A stretch of 6,019 bases of DNA, from contig SKIE01000292.1 in the NCBI GenBank assembly GCA_007116585.1, positions 1-6,019 of the forward strand, given 5' to 3'. This document shows positions 1-5,877 of this stretch, piece by piece. The stretch is from Wenzhouxiangella sp. GTDB taxonomy: Bacteria; Pseudomonadota; Gammaproteobacteria; Xanthomonadales; Wenzhouxiangellaceae. The notes beneath the pieces are model-generated. The model saw only the letters and a list, made by a program, of their open reading frames with translations. It searched no databases and was not told the DNA's origin. Position 1 is the first letter of the stretch. Every line of letters begins with the position of its first letter. The translations under genes and the position numbers were made by a program.

Positions 1-876
1 CTAACCCCGCGGATGATGCGCCGCATAGAGCGACTTCAGCCGGCTGCGCGAGACGTGGGTGTAGATCTGGGTTGTGGCCAGGTCGGCGTGACCGAGCAAC
101 ATCTGAACGGCACGCAGATCAGCCCCGTGATCCAGCAGATGGGTTGCAAATGAATGGCGCAAGCGGTGCGGGTGGATGTTGCCGACGATGCCGCAGGCCC
201 GCGCGTGAAGTCGAATTCTCTGCCATACGGCCTGGCGGCTGAGCGGCAGACCGCGACGGGACACGAAAACCCGGTCATTGGCGGGCGACAGCGCGCTGCG
301 GCCTTTCTGCAGCCAGCGCTCAAGCGCGTCCAGGGCCGGCTCGCCCAGGGGCACCAGGCGCTCGCGTCCACCCTTGCCGATGATGCGTACCAGACCCCGC
401 CCCAGGTTCAATCGCGCCAGGTTCAGGTCAACCAGTTCGCTCACGCGCATGCCGGTGGCGTAAAGCGTTTCAAGAATGGCCCGGTCACGCACCCCAAGCA
501 CCGTCGCCGGATCCGGTTGTTGCAGGAGCGACCTGACTTCGGATTCCGACAGCAGATGCGGCAACCGGCGAACCCGCGCCGGCGGCAGCAAATCCACGGT
601 CGGATTGTCCTTGACCAGCCCCTGGCGTTGCGCCCAGGCAAAGAACTGCCGCAGGCAGGAAACCTGACGGGTGATGCTGCTGACGGCCATGCCCTGGCGC
701 AACCGTTGTGACAAATAGTCCATCAGCGTGGCTCGCGTCAGCGGACGCTGCCCGGCGTTCTGGTAGGCGCAAAAATGGCGCAAATCCTGACGGTAGGCAT
801 CCAGCGTGTGGGCCGCCAGACCGCGCTCGGACCAGGCCGCATCCAGGAACGGATCGATCATGCTCTCCATCTGCAT
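1..876 (-). CDS. xerD: Site-specific tyrosine recombinase XerD
   Basis: Complete 291-residue tyrosine recombinase (E. coli XerD is about 298). With XerC it resolves chromosome dimers at dif during division, in the cytoplasm at the septum under FtsK control. The N-terminal SAM-like core-binding domain covers about residues 6-90 and the catalytic domain about 105-285. All catalytic residues are visible: R144 (ATGMRVSEL), K168 (IGKGGRERLVPLG), H237 and R240 (HPHRLRHSFATHLL), H263 (LLGHADL) and nucleophile Y272 (TTQIYTHV). Their spacing equals that of E. coli XerD (R148, K172, H244, R247, H270, Y279). The C-terminal HHPRG resembles the HHPRA end of XerD rather than XerC. The stop codon is TAG at 1-3. 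Three ATGs compete (876, 870, 861). The first fits the family length and has GGGG 6 nt upstream; the third has GGAG only 3 nt upstream. Confidence 0.96.
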   Translation of the reverse strand: MQMESMIDPFLDAAWSERGLAAHTLDAYRQDLRHFCAYQNAGQRPLTRATLMDYLSQRLRQGMAVSSITRQVSCLRQFFAWAQRQGLVKDNPTVDLLPPARVRRLPHLLSESEVRSLLQQPDPATVLGVRDRAILETLYATGMRVSELVDLNLARLNLGRGLVRIIGKGGRERLVPLGEPALDALERWLQKGRSALSPANDRVFVSRRGLPLSRQAVWQRIRLHARACGIVGNIHPHRLRHSFATHLLDHGADLRAVQMLLGHADLATTQIYTHVSRSRLKSLYAAHHPRG

Positions 877-881
877 CGATT

Positions 882-903
882 ACCCCGCAAACCAAAACGG
901 GGT
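882..903 (-). promoter_or_regulatory. Possible SD-sequestering alternative hairpin in the xerD leader
   Basis: Reading the minus strand, ACCCCG (903-898) can pair with CGGGGT (887-882) across a 10-nt T/G-rich loop. The second arm contains the GGGG that is the best Shine-Dalgarno candidate for the xerD ATG at 876. The first arm is also part of the terminator-like hairpin at 895-922, so the two structures exclude each other. The inverted repeat is plain in the sequence; a regulatory role is inference. The 12-bp hairpin is longer and should win unless its 5' arm is occupied. Confidence 0.35.
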
Positions 904-922
904 GGCCACTGCCACCCCGTTT
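895..922 (-). terminator. Rho-independent terminator-like hairpin after the H1-like gene
   Basis: A perfect 12-bp inverted repeat (895-906 against 911-922) has a 4-nt loop. Read on the minus strand it has a GC-rich core and ends in GTTTTGGTTT, a moderate U-tract. It lies 40 nt past the stop codon of the lysine-rich gene, the place expected for that gene's terminator. On the plus strand the 3' arm runs into TTTCGTCG, which is less terminator-like. It sits only 18 nt before the xerD start, so it is also a structured leader for xerD. Confidence 0.72.
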
Positions 923-951
923 CGTCGTTAGCACCCAAGAAGGTCCAGGTG

Positions 952-980
952 ATGAAAACCGGTCAGCCTTTGCCGGTCAA
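952..980 (-). promoter_or_regulatory. Candidate sigma70 promoter for xerD
   Basis: On the minus strand TTGACC (980-975, five of six matches to TTGACA) is followed after exactly 17 nt by TTTCAT (957-952, four of six to TATAAT). Transcription would start near 945 and give a leader of about 70 nt holding the hairpin at 895-922. The -35 lies in the last codons of the H1-like gene. This would let xerD be transcribed independently of that gene. The call is motif matching only. Confidence 0.38.
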
Positions 981-1580
981 GCGTGCCAGGCTGGTCTGTG
1001 CCGCGTTTTCAAGGTCGCTGATTTTCGATCTGGCCGTGGCCCGGAATTCTTCAACCGCCTTGCGCCGGTTGGATACTTCCGCGCTGGCCATGTCGGTGAC
1101 AGCTGCCCGCAACTCTTCAACCGCAGCCAGTAAGCGGGCCATTGGATCACCGCCCGTCACGCTGAGCTTTTTCTTGCCGCGTTTCTTTTTGCCCCGTTTT
1201 TTGGTGGTTTTCTTTTTAGACGCTTTCTTTTTGGAAGCTTTTTTCTTGCCAGCTTTTTTCTTGCTGACCTTCTTCCTGGTGGTCTTTTTCTTCGAGGCTT
1301 TCTTTTTGCTCGCCTTCTTTTTGCTCGCCTTCTTCTTGCCTGCTTTCTTTTTGGAGGCTTTCTTTTTGGAGGCTTTCTTCTTGGACGCCTTTTTCTTGCC
1401 GGCCTTCTTCTTCGATGCTTTCTTTTTGGACGCTTTCTTCTTCGAAGCTTTCTTCTTGGTCACCTTGGCCGCCGGCGGCGCCTCATCTGCCGCTGGCCCG
1501 CCTGGTTCAGCAGCTGCGGAGGCGCCATCATCGGCTGCATTCTGAAGTAGCTGTGTCTCGTCCTGACTTTGCATGAGCAT
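963..1580 (-). CDS. Histone H1-like lysine-repeat DNA-binding protein
   Basis: A 205-residue protein in three parts. Residues 1-38 are acidic and Ala/Gly/Pro-rich (seven Asp/Glu, no Lys or Arg). Residues 41-138 are a low-complexity cation tract of about 18 pentapeptides of the form S/G-K-K-K-A, ending in KKRG-KKKRG-KKK, with 58 Lys and 3 Arg in 98 residues. Residues 147-201 are predicted helical, mixed charge and free of proline after P146, and could self-associate. Bacterial H1-like proteins with such tails (AlgP, BpH1, Hc1/Hc2) bind DNA by charge; binding to nucleic acid is inferred here and the exact family is not recognised. AGGGAG stands 3 nt before the first ATG but 9 nt before a second in-frame ATG (codon 3, at 1574), which may be the true start. 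A strong hairpin follows the stop. Confidence 0.82.
   Translation of the reverse strand: MLMQSQDETQLLQNAADDGASAAAEPGGPAADEAPPAAKVTKKKASKKKASKKKASKKKAGKKKASKKKASKKKASKKKAGKKKASKKKASKKKASKKKTTRKKVSKKKAGKKKASKKKASKKKTTKKRGKKKRGKKKLSVTGGDPMARLLAAVEELRAAVTDMASAEVSNRRKAVEEFRATARSKISDLENAAQTSLARLTGKG
1167..1460 (-). repeat. 15-bp coding repeat (KKKAS pentapeptides) with 60-bp super-period
   Basis: An imperfect tandem array encodes S/G/T-K-K-K-A pentads from residue 41 to about 138 of the H1-like protein. The first residue of every fourth pentad differs from Ser: T41, G61, G81, T101, which gives a 20-residue (60-bp) higher-order unit. Third positions vary freely (AAA/AAG, GCT/GCC/GCG/GCA) and Ser uses both TCN and AGC codons, so the copies are old. 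The last third degenerates (TRKKV, TKKRG, KKKRG). Confidence 0.9.
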
Positions 1581-1636
1581 GCTCTCCCTGCGATGGATTC
1601 AATATCACCAGATTACTGCGAGGGAAGAGTAAAGTA
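1581..1636. promoter_or_regulatory. Divergent gap between the H1-like and RDD genes
   Basis: This 56-bp AT-richer gap separates the two start codons and must hold the upstream signals for both, unless promoters extend into the coding regions. It carries AGGGAG for the minus gene at its left edge and AGGGAAGAG (1621-1629) for the plus gene, with GAG 7 nt before the ATG. I tested AT-rich hexamers near 1599-1616 as -10 boxes on both strands and found no well-spaced -35 for any. Confidence 0.4.
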
Positions 1637-2140
1637 ATGAGAATGCAAAAGCAAACTCAAACCCATTGCCCGTGCGCGCTGCCAAGGCGCTTTGCCGCCA
1701 TGTTGTATGACGGACTGCTGCTGGTCGCGTTATGGATGGCGGCAGCGGCGGTCGTGGTGGTGATCAGCGGCGATGAAGTGCCTTCCACCAACTGGCTGTT
1801 TCAGGTCTACCTGGTTGTCGTTACCTGGGCCTATCTGGCCGTGTGCTGGCGCGCCGGGCAGACGCTGGGGATGAAGGCATGGCGTATTCTGATCACCGCA
1901 GATGGATATCAAGTAACGTGGACTGCAACCATGACCCGCTTCGCCGTCGCGTTGCTGTCCTGGCTACCGGCAGGGCTGGGCTTCTGGTGGAGCCTGTTTC
2001 ACCGCAAGCGAGCAACATGGCACGACCTGGCGTCAGGCACACAGCTCGTGGTGCTGCCCAAAATAGCGTCAAAGACGCCTGAGCAGGACAACGCTCAAAC
2101 CCAGAATCAGGACCGCGGGCAGGAGCATCGAAAACCATAG
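1637..2140 (+). CDS. RDD family inner-membrane protein
   Basis: A 167-residue membrane protein of the RDD family, named for one Arg and two Asp. Visible are R17/R18 and D25 in the first helix (RRFAAMLYDGLLL), the GQTLGMKAWRI motif (74-84) and D130 in TWHDLASGT. Membrane segments lie at about 24-44, 55-72 and 102-121. Family members are small polytopic proteins of mostly uncertain role; some are linked to sodium/proton exchange or transport, which cannot be assigned here. The hydrophilic Gln/Asn-rich tail (145-167) is encoded opposite the last membrane helix of lptG. Start ATG 1637 has GAG 7 nt upstream; a second ATG two codons later is possible. Confidence 0.88.
   Translation: MRMQKQTQTHCPCALPRRFAAMLYDGLLLVALWMAAAAVVVVISGDEVPSTNWLFQVYLVVVTWAYLAVCWRAGQTLGMKAWRILITADGYQVTWTATMTRFAVALLSWLPAGLGFWWSLFHRKRATWHDLASGTQLVVLPKIASKTPEQDNAQTQNQDRGQEHRKP
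2060..2078 (-). terminator. Weak terminator candidate at the lptG stop codon
   Basis: On the minus strand GCGTC (2078-2074), loop TTT, GACGC (2070-2066) forms a 5-bp stem followed by TATTTT (2065-2060). The lptG TGA stop (2071-2069) lies in the loop and 3' arm. The stem is short, so termination is likely inefficient. It also falls inside the coding end of the convergent RDD gene. Confidence 0.28.
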
Positions 2141-3145
2141 CGGTAGCGGCCAGACCATGGCCAGGCTCTGGGTCAGACGACTCAGCACAAAAAACATCAG
2201 CCCCAGCACGACGCCAACAAACAAGCCGGGACCATGCACGCCACCGCGCCCGCCGCGAAACACGAACGGCAACGCCACCATCACCATGGCCAGCACATTG
2301 AGCGGATAGAACATCCGCTGCCAGAATGCCTGGGCATAGACCGCTTCATCCTGACCGCTGCGCCGCAGATAGTCCCGCATTTGTCGAAGATCGCTCATGG
2401 CCAACAGGCGTGGACGACTCACTGCCGCGATGAACAGTTCGGGACTCAAGCCTGATGCCAGTTGCACGTTGGCCTGGAGTTCCCCGCTGCCGCTATCGTC
2501 AAAGCCGCGCAGACTGACTCGTTCCAGCTGCCAATGATCACCCTGATGCACAGCGCGTTCGGCCTGCATGACCTGTTTCGGCTGCATGGCTTCATCAAGC
2601 TTATAGATCAGCGCGCCGACGAATTCCAGTTCGGTTTCATCTCGCCAAAGTGATCGCTCCAGGCGGATGACATAAGCCCCGTCCCGCAACCACAGCTGAT
2701 CCAGATCGCCGATGTGAAGCTCACCGCTGCGCGCCTGCTGGCGTTCGGCACGGGCGCGTGATTCCAGATCGGGAATCCACCATTCGGCCACCGCCATGAT
2801 CAGGAGCACGCAGCCACCGACCACCAGCAACACCCTGAAGGTCAGATGACCCCGATCAAAACCAGCCGCCCGCATCGCCACCAGTTCATTGGCCGCGGCC
2901 AGGCCACCGAGACCGACCAGAGTACCGATCAGTGCTGCAAAGGGGAATATGTCATAGACTCGGCGTGGCATCGTCTGCAGCAGATACCACGCCATTTGCA
3001 CTACGCCATAGTCGCCGCCCAGACCGCGGGCCTCGCGAATCAGGTCAATCAGCAGGTGAATACTGACCAGCAGTAGCAGGGTCAGCACGATGCCGCTCAG
3101 CACCGCCCAGCCGAGGTATCGGGTCAGTCGCCAGGCCGCTACCAT
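2069..3145 (-). CDS. lptG: LPS export ABC transporter permease LptG
   Basis: A 358-residue permease (E. coli LptG is 360). With LptF and the LptB ATPase dimer it extracts lipopolysaccharide from the outer leaflet of the inner membrane and passes it to LptC/LptA. Membrane helices fall at about 11-33, 62-84 and 101-119, then a periplasmic beta-jellyroll domain (about 125-250), then helices at about 276-296, 303-323 and 333-355: the YjgP/YjgQ layout. NELVAMRAAG (86-95) matches the cytoplasmic coupling helix that docks on LptB. The frame stays open far upstream, but the residues before this ATG are Arg/Gly-rich, unlike the family, and overlap lptF. ATG 3145 overlaps the lptF TAG by 7 bp, and no clear Shine-Dalgarno precedes it, so translational coupling is likely. 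Confidence 0.95.
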   Translation of the reverse strand: MVAAWRLTRYLGWAVLSGIVLTLLLLVSIHLLIDLIREARGLGGDYGVVQMAWYLLQTMPRRVYDIFPFAALIGTLVGLGGLAAANELVAMRAAGFDRGHLTFRVLLVVGGCVLLIMAVAEWWIPDLESRARAERQQARSGELHIGDLDQLWLRDGAYVIRLERSLWRDETELEFVGALIYKLDEAMQPKQVMQAERAVHQGDHWQLERVSLRGFDDSGSGELQANVQLASGLSPELFIAAVSRPRLLAMSDLRQMRDYLRRSGQDEAVYAQAFWQRMFYPLNVLAMVMVALPFVFRGGRGGVHGPGLFVGVVLGLMFFVLSRLTQSLAMVWPLPLWFSMLLPAVLILGLSVVLLRRL

Positions 3146-4209
3146 GTGCGCTGCCGATACCACCACAGCCAGGCGGCAGCGAACACGAGCACGGCGTGCA
3201 CAGGCCACAATCCCGGCCCGCTGAGCGCGGCCCGCTGTTCCATCATGACCAGCCCGGCCTGAATGGCATTGCTGTAGACCAGGTACAGACCCAAGGCAAG
3301 CACCACACTGCCCCATCGGCCCTGGCGCGGGCTGCGGTAGGCCAGAGGAATGGCCAGTACGCCGAGCATCAGCACCGCCAGCGGCGGCGCCAGCCGCCAC
3401 TGCCACTCGCGCCGCTCGGCAGGGCTTTCAGGCGGCCACAGGGCCGGTAGCGGTGCCGCCATCTCGGGCTGACCGAGCCCGCCAACATCGGGCGGCGGCA
3501 GGCGAATGTCGTTGCGCTCAAATCGCATTTCCCGCACCGGCCCGCTGGCCGGATCCGGGCCATGCTGAACCTGGTAGCCCGACAACAACGACAGGTAGCG
3601 GCTGCCGTCGGCGGCGTCCAGCCAGATTCGCCCGGTCGCAGCACTCAGGACCTCGGGCTGGTCTGGATCATCGTGCTGTATGAGGATGTTCTGCAAGCCG
3701 CCGTCGCTGCCGTCGACCGCACCGACATAGACGGTCAGGCCGCCGCGATCGAACCGCTGGAACCGCCCCGGCTCCAGCCCGCCGACGATCGCCTGCCGGG
3801 CCGCTTCAGCCATCAGCTGACCGGTCCGCTCCACCGCCAGTGGCGCCAGCCAGCCCGATACCAGCAGCAAGGCCAGCGCCCAGGCGCCGATCAGCCAGAA
3901 CAAGGGCCGAAAGCAGGCTGCAAAGCCCATGCCGACCGCACGAATAACGGTGATCTCGCTTTGCTCATGGAAACGCCCCAGCGCGAGCAGCAAACCGGTC
4001 AACAAGGCCAAGGGCGCAACCATCATGACCGCCTCAGGCAGACGCAGCAGCAGCAACAGCAAGACGCTTGCCGCCGGCAGCTGTCCCTGGGCGGCTTCGG
4101 CCAGCAGCTCGGCCAGGAACAACGCCGAGACCACGCCGAGCAGAACCAACAGGGTCATGACGCTGCCGATCAGCCCCTCGCGCAGCAGGTAACGGTGCAG
4201 AATCAACAT
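3139..4209 (-). CDS. lptF: LPS export ABC transporter permease LptF
   Basis: A 356-residue partner of LptG (E. coli LptF is 366) in the LptB2FG lipopolysaccharide extractor of the inner membrane. The N-terminal MLILHRYLLREGLIGSV resembles the E. coli MIIIRYLVRETLKSQ. Helices lie at about 13-34, 49-79 and 101-125, a periplasmic jellyroll at about 130-265, and helices at about 272-291, 298-322 and 335-351. HEQSEITVIRAVGMG (81-95) matches the LptB coupling helix. Cytoplasmic SPRQGR (293-298) is shared with E. coli NPRQGR. The frame extends upstream to 4338, but that stretch overlaps pepA and lacks family similarity. ATG 4209 has no Shine-Dalgarno; the codon before it is GTG and could also start. 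It is the first gene of an lptF-lptG operon divergent to pepA. Confidence 0.95.
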   Translation of the reverse strand: MLILHRYLLREGLIGSVMTLLVLLGVVSALFLAELLAEAAQGQLPAASVLLLLLLRLPEAVMMVAPLALLTGLLLALGRFHEQSEITVIRAVGMGFAACFRPLFWLIGAWALALLLVSGWLAPLAVERTGQLMAEAARQAIVGGLEPGRFQRFDRGGLTVYVGAVDGSDGGLQNILIQHDDPDQPEVLSAATGRIWLDAADGSRYLSLLSGYQVQHGPDPASGPVREMRFERNDIRLPPPDVGGLGQPEMAAPLPALWPPESPAERREWQWRLAPPLAVLMLGVLAIPLAYRSPRQGRWGSVVLALGLYLVYSNAIQAGLVMMEQRAALSGPGLWPVHAVLVFAAAWLWWYRQRTW

Positions 4210-4232
4210 CACTGATGGGAGGTGGTTACAAT
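4203..4232 (+). promoter_or_regulatory. Candidate sigma70 promoter for pepA
   Basis: TACAAT (4227-4232, five of six to TATAAT) is preceded after 18 nt by TCAACA (4203-4208, four of six to TTGACA). Transcription would start near 4239 and give a leader of about 22 nt with GAGGA (4247-4251) placed 10 nt before the pepA ATG. The -35 lies inside the first codons of the divergent lptF gene. This is motif matching only. Confidence 0.45.
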
Positions 4233-4261
4233 GCTCGATTAGCTTTGAGGAACCAATATTC

Positions 4262-5755
4262 ATGCAGTTTACAACCACCCAGGACTCGCCCGTCAGCATC
4301 AGCAGCGATTGTGTCGTGCTCGGCCTGGCAGAAGACAAGCGCTTCGGTCCCAGCCTGACCGAGCTGGATCAGGTCGGCAACGGCTATTTCACCGCGCTGC
4401 TCGAAACCGGCGACCTGCCGACCAAGGCAGGCAAGACCATGATGCTCCATGGCGTACCCGGCGTGACCGCGGCCCGGGTGCTGGTGGTGGGTCTGGGCAA
4501 GCCCGGCAAGCTCGATGGCGTCTCTTTCTACAAGGTGGCATGCGCCGCCGGCAAAGCGCTGCGCAACTCGCGCGCGACCAGCGCGCACTGCCTGCTGACC
4601 GAAGCCGAAGTCAAGGGTCGTGACCTGGCCGCGAAAACCCGCTTGGCCGCGCTGGGCCTGGCCTACGGTGACTATGTCTACACCGCGACCAAGCCACCGG
4701 CCGATGACGCACCGCCGCCCACTGCCCGAATCAGCTTCCGGGCCGATGACGGCGTCGCGGCGCAGCTGGCTATTGCCGAGGGTATCGCAGCCGGCGTACA
4801 GCGCTGCCGTGACCTGGGCGACCTGCCGCCCAATCTGTGCAACCCCGAACACCTGGCCAATACCGCCCGCGAACTGGCTGAACAGCATGAAGGCCTGAAG
4901 GTCGAGGTGCTTGATGAAGCCAGGATGAACAAACTGGGTATGCACAGCCTGCTGGCTGTCGGTCAGGGCAGCGCCAATCCATCTTATCTGGTTCACCTGT
5001 CCTGGCGCGGCGGCAAGGAAGACGATGCACCGCTGGCCCTGGTTGGCAAGGGCATCACATTCGATACCGGCGGCATTTCGCTCAAACCGCGCGATCTGAT
5101 GGAGCAGATGAAATTCGACATGTGCGGCGCAGCGACCGCGATTGGCGTCATGGAAGCCGTGGCCCGGCTGAAACTGCCGGTCAACGTGGACTGCGTGGTC
5201 GCGGCCGTGGAAAACATGCCCGACGGCAAGGCCTACCGACCCGGAGATGTGATCACGACCATGTCGGGCAAAACCGTCGAAGTACACAACACCGATGCCG
5301 AAGGCCGCATGATCCTGGCCGACGCCCTGACCTGGACCGGTCGTTTCGTCAAGCCCGCCGCCACGGTCGATATCGCCACCCTGACCGGTGCCTGCGTGGT
5401 CGCCCTGGGTCACCATGCCAGCGGCATCATGACGCCCGACGATGAACTGGCCGAACAACTCCTCACCGCCGGCACCGAGGCCGCCGACCGCGGCTGGCGT
5501 CTGCCGCTGTGGGACGACTACCAGGAACAGATCGACACCCCGTTTGCCGACATGAAAAATATCGGCGGCATGCCGGCCGGCAGTATCACGGCCGGCTGTT
5601 TCCTGTCGCGCTTTGCCGAAGGACAGCGCTGGGCCCACATGGACATTGCCGGCTCGGCCTGGCAGTGGGGCAAACCGGAAAGCGCGACCGGACGCCCGGT
5701 GGGGTTGCTGGTCCAGTGGCTGGTGGATCGGGCCGGGGGGTGGAGTCGGAGGTGA
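4262..5755 (+). CDS. pepA: Leucyl aminopeptidase PepA (peptidase family M17)
   Basis: A 497-residue cytosolic two-metal aminopeptidase (E. coli PepA is 503), normally a hexamer, that removes N-terminal residues such as Leu from peptides. The N-terminal domain covers about 1-165 and the catalytic domain about 170-490. Metal and active-site residues are present: K263, D268 and K275 (VGKGITFDTGGISLK), D286 (MKFDMCGA), and D345, E347 and R349 in NTDAEGRM. All sit seven below the E. coli numbers (K270, D275, K282, D293, D352, E354, R356). The signature ends in Met where the classic pattern has Leu. E. coli PepA also binds DNA as a transcription regulator and as an accessory factor for Xer recombination; whether this one does is unknown. 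GAGGA lies 10 nt before the ATG. holC follows after 122 bp. Confidence 0.97.
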   Translation: MQFTTTQDSPVSISSDCVVLGLAEDKRFGPSLTELDQVGNGYFTALLETGDLPTKAGKTMMLHGVPGVTAARVLVVGLGKPGKLDGVSFYKVACAAGKALRNSRATSAHCLLTEAEVKGRDLAAKTRLAALGLAYGDYVYTATKPPADDAPPPTARISFRADDGVAAQLAIAEGIAAGVQRCRDLGDLPPNLCNPEHLANTARELAEQHEGLKVEVLDEARMNKLGMHSLLAVGQGSANPSYLVHLSWRGGKEDDAPLALVGKGITFDTGGISLKPRDLMEQMKFDMCGAATAIGVMEAVARLKLPVNVDCVVAAVENMPDGKAYRPGDVITTMSGKTVEVHNTDAEGRMILADALTWTGRFVKPAATVDIATLTGACVVALGHHASGIMTPDDELAEQLLTAGTEAADRGWRLPLWDDYQEQIDTPFADMKNIGGMPAGSITAGCFLSRFAEGQRWAHMDIAGSAWQWGKPESATGRPVGLLVQWLVDRAGGWSRR

Positions 5756-5769
5756 CGGTTAGAGGGGAA

Positions 5770-5820
5770 CGGGTTACGGTTGACGGACTTCGTAACCCGT
5801 AACCCGTGAACCGTAACCCG
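5770..5820. repeat. GTAACCC heptamer repeat cluster with inverted copies
   Basis: Four 7-bp units run in tandem at 5792-5819: GTAACCC, GTAACCC, GTGAACC, GTAACCC. Two units in inverse orientation, GGGTTAC and GGTTGAC, lie at 5771-5784. The outer 12 bp (5770-5781 and 5809-5820) are a perfect inverted repeat, so a stem-loop or cruciform is possible; further pairing inside it is broken by one G-G mismatch. There is no U-tract, so this is not a standard terminator. It lies wholly between the pepA stop and holC. From memory, GGGTTAC-type intergenic repeats recur in some gammaproteobacterial genomes and produce spurious GLRVTG-like ORFs. Confidence 0.8.
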
Positions 5821-5877
5821 ACGCACTACAACTTCTGCCACGCTAAAGCCCTGGACCAGGCCTGATCGAAGCTGCCA

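Noticed and set aside
877..962. dif-like recombination site next to xerD
   Set aside because: The inverted repeat is a GC-rich 12-bp terminator-type hairpin with a 4-nt centre. It does not resemble the dif layout of two 11-bp arms around an AT-rich 6-bp centre.
1167..1460. Programmed -1 frameshift sites in the A-rich lysine tract
   Set aside because: AAA AAG codon pairs are always preceded by a codon ending in C, T or G, so no in-frame A_AAA_AAG heptamer exists. A6 runs are present, but nothing indicates a conserved alternative product.
775..1545. 256-codon plus-strand ORF with FFLPAFFL-type hydrophobic repeats
   Set aside because: It is the antisense reading of the lysine repeat (AAG/AAA read as CTT/TTT). 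It overlaps the start of xerD, lacks a convincing start signal, and its repeat follows entirely from the real gene on the other strand.
3146..3406. N-terminal extension of lptG up to 3406
   Set aside because: The frame is open, but the added 87 residues are Arg/Gly/Ala-rich, overlap lptF and would make LptG far longer than its family. ATG 3145 gives the expected length.
3562..4215. Gln-rich 217-codon plus-strand ORF
   Set aside because: It lies wholly opposite lptF; the Gln runs come from CAG read against CTG leucine codons of the membrane helices.
4226..5638. 470-codon minus-strand ORF opposite pepA
   Set aside because: pepA is unmistakable by its active-site residues. The antisense frame is Gly/His-rich without recognisable motifs, as expected from GC-rich codon bias opposite a real gene.
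5757..5823. CRISPR array at the heptamer repeats
   Set aside because: The units are 7 bp without spacers and occur in both orientations; no cas genes are present.
5518..5841. 107-codon minus-strand ORF through the heptamer repeat
   Set aside because: It reads the repeat as RRVTVHGLRVT and then runs antisense to pepA; this is a typical spurious ORF from such repeats.
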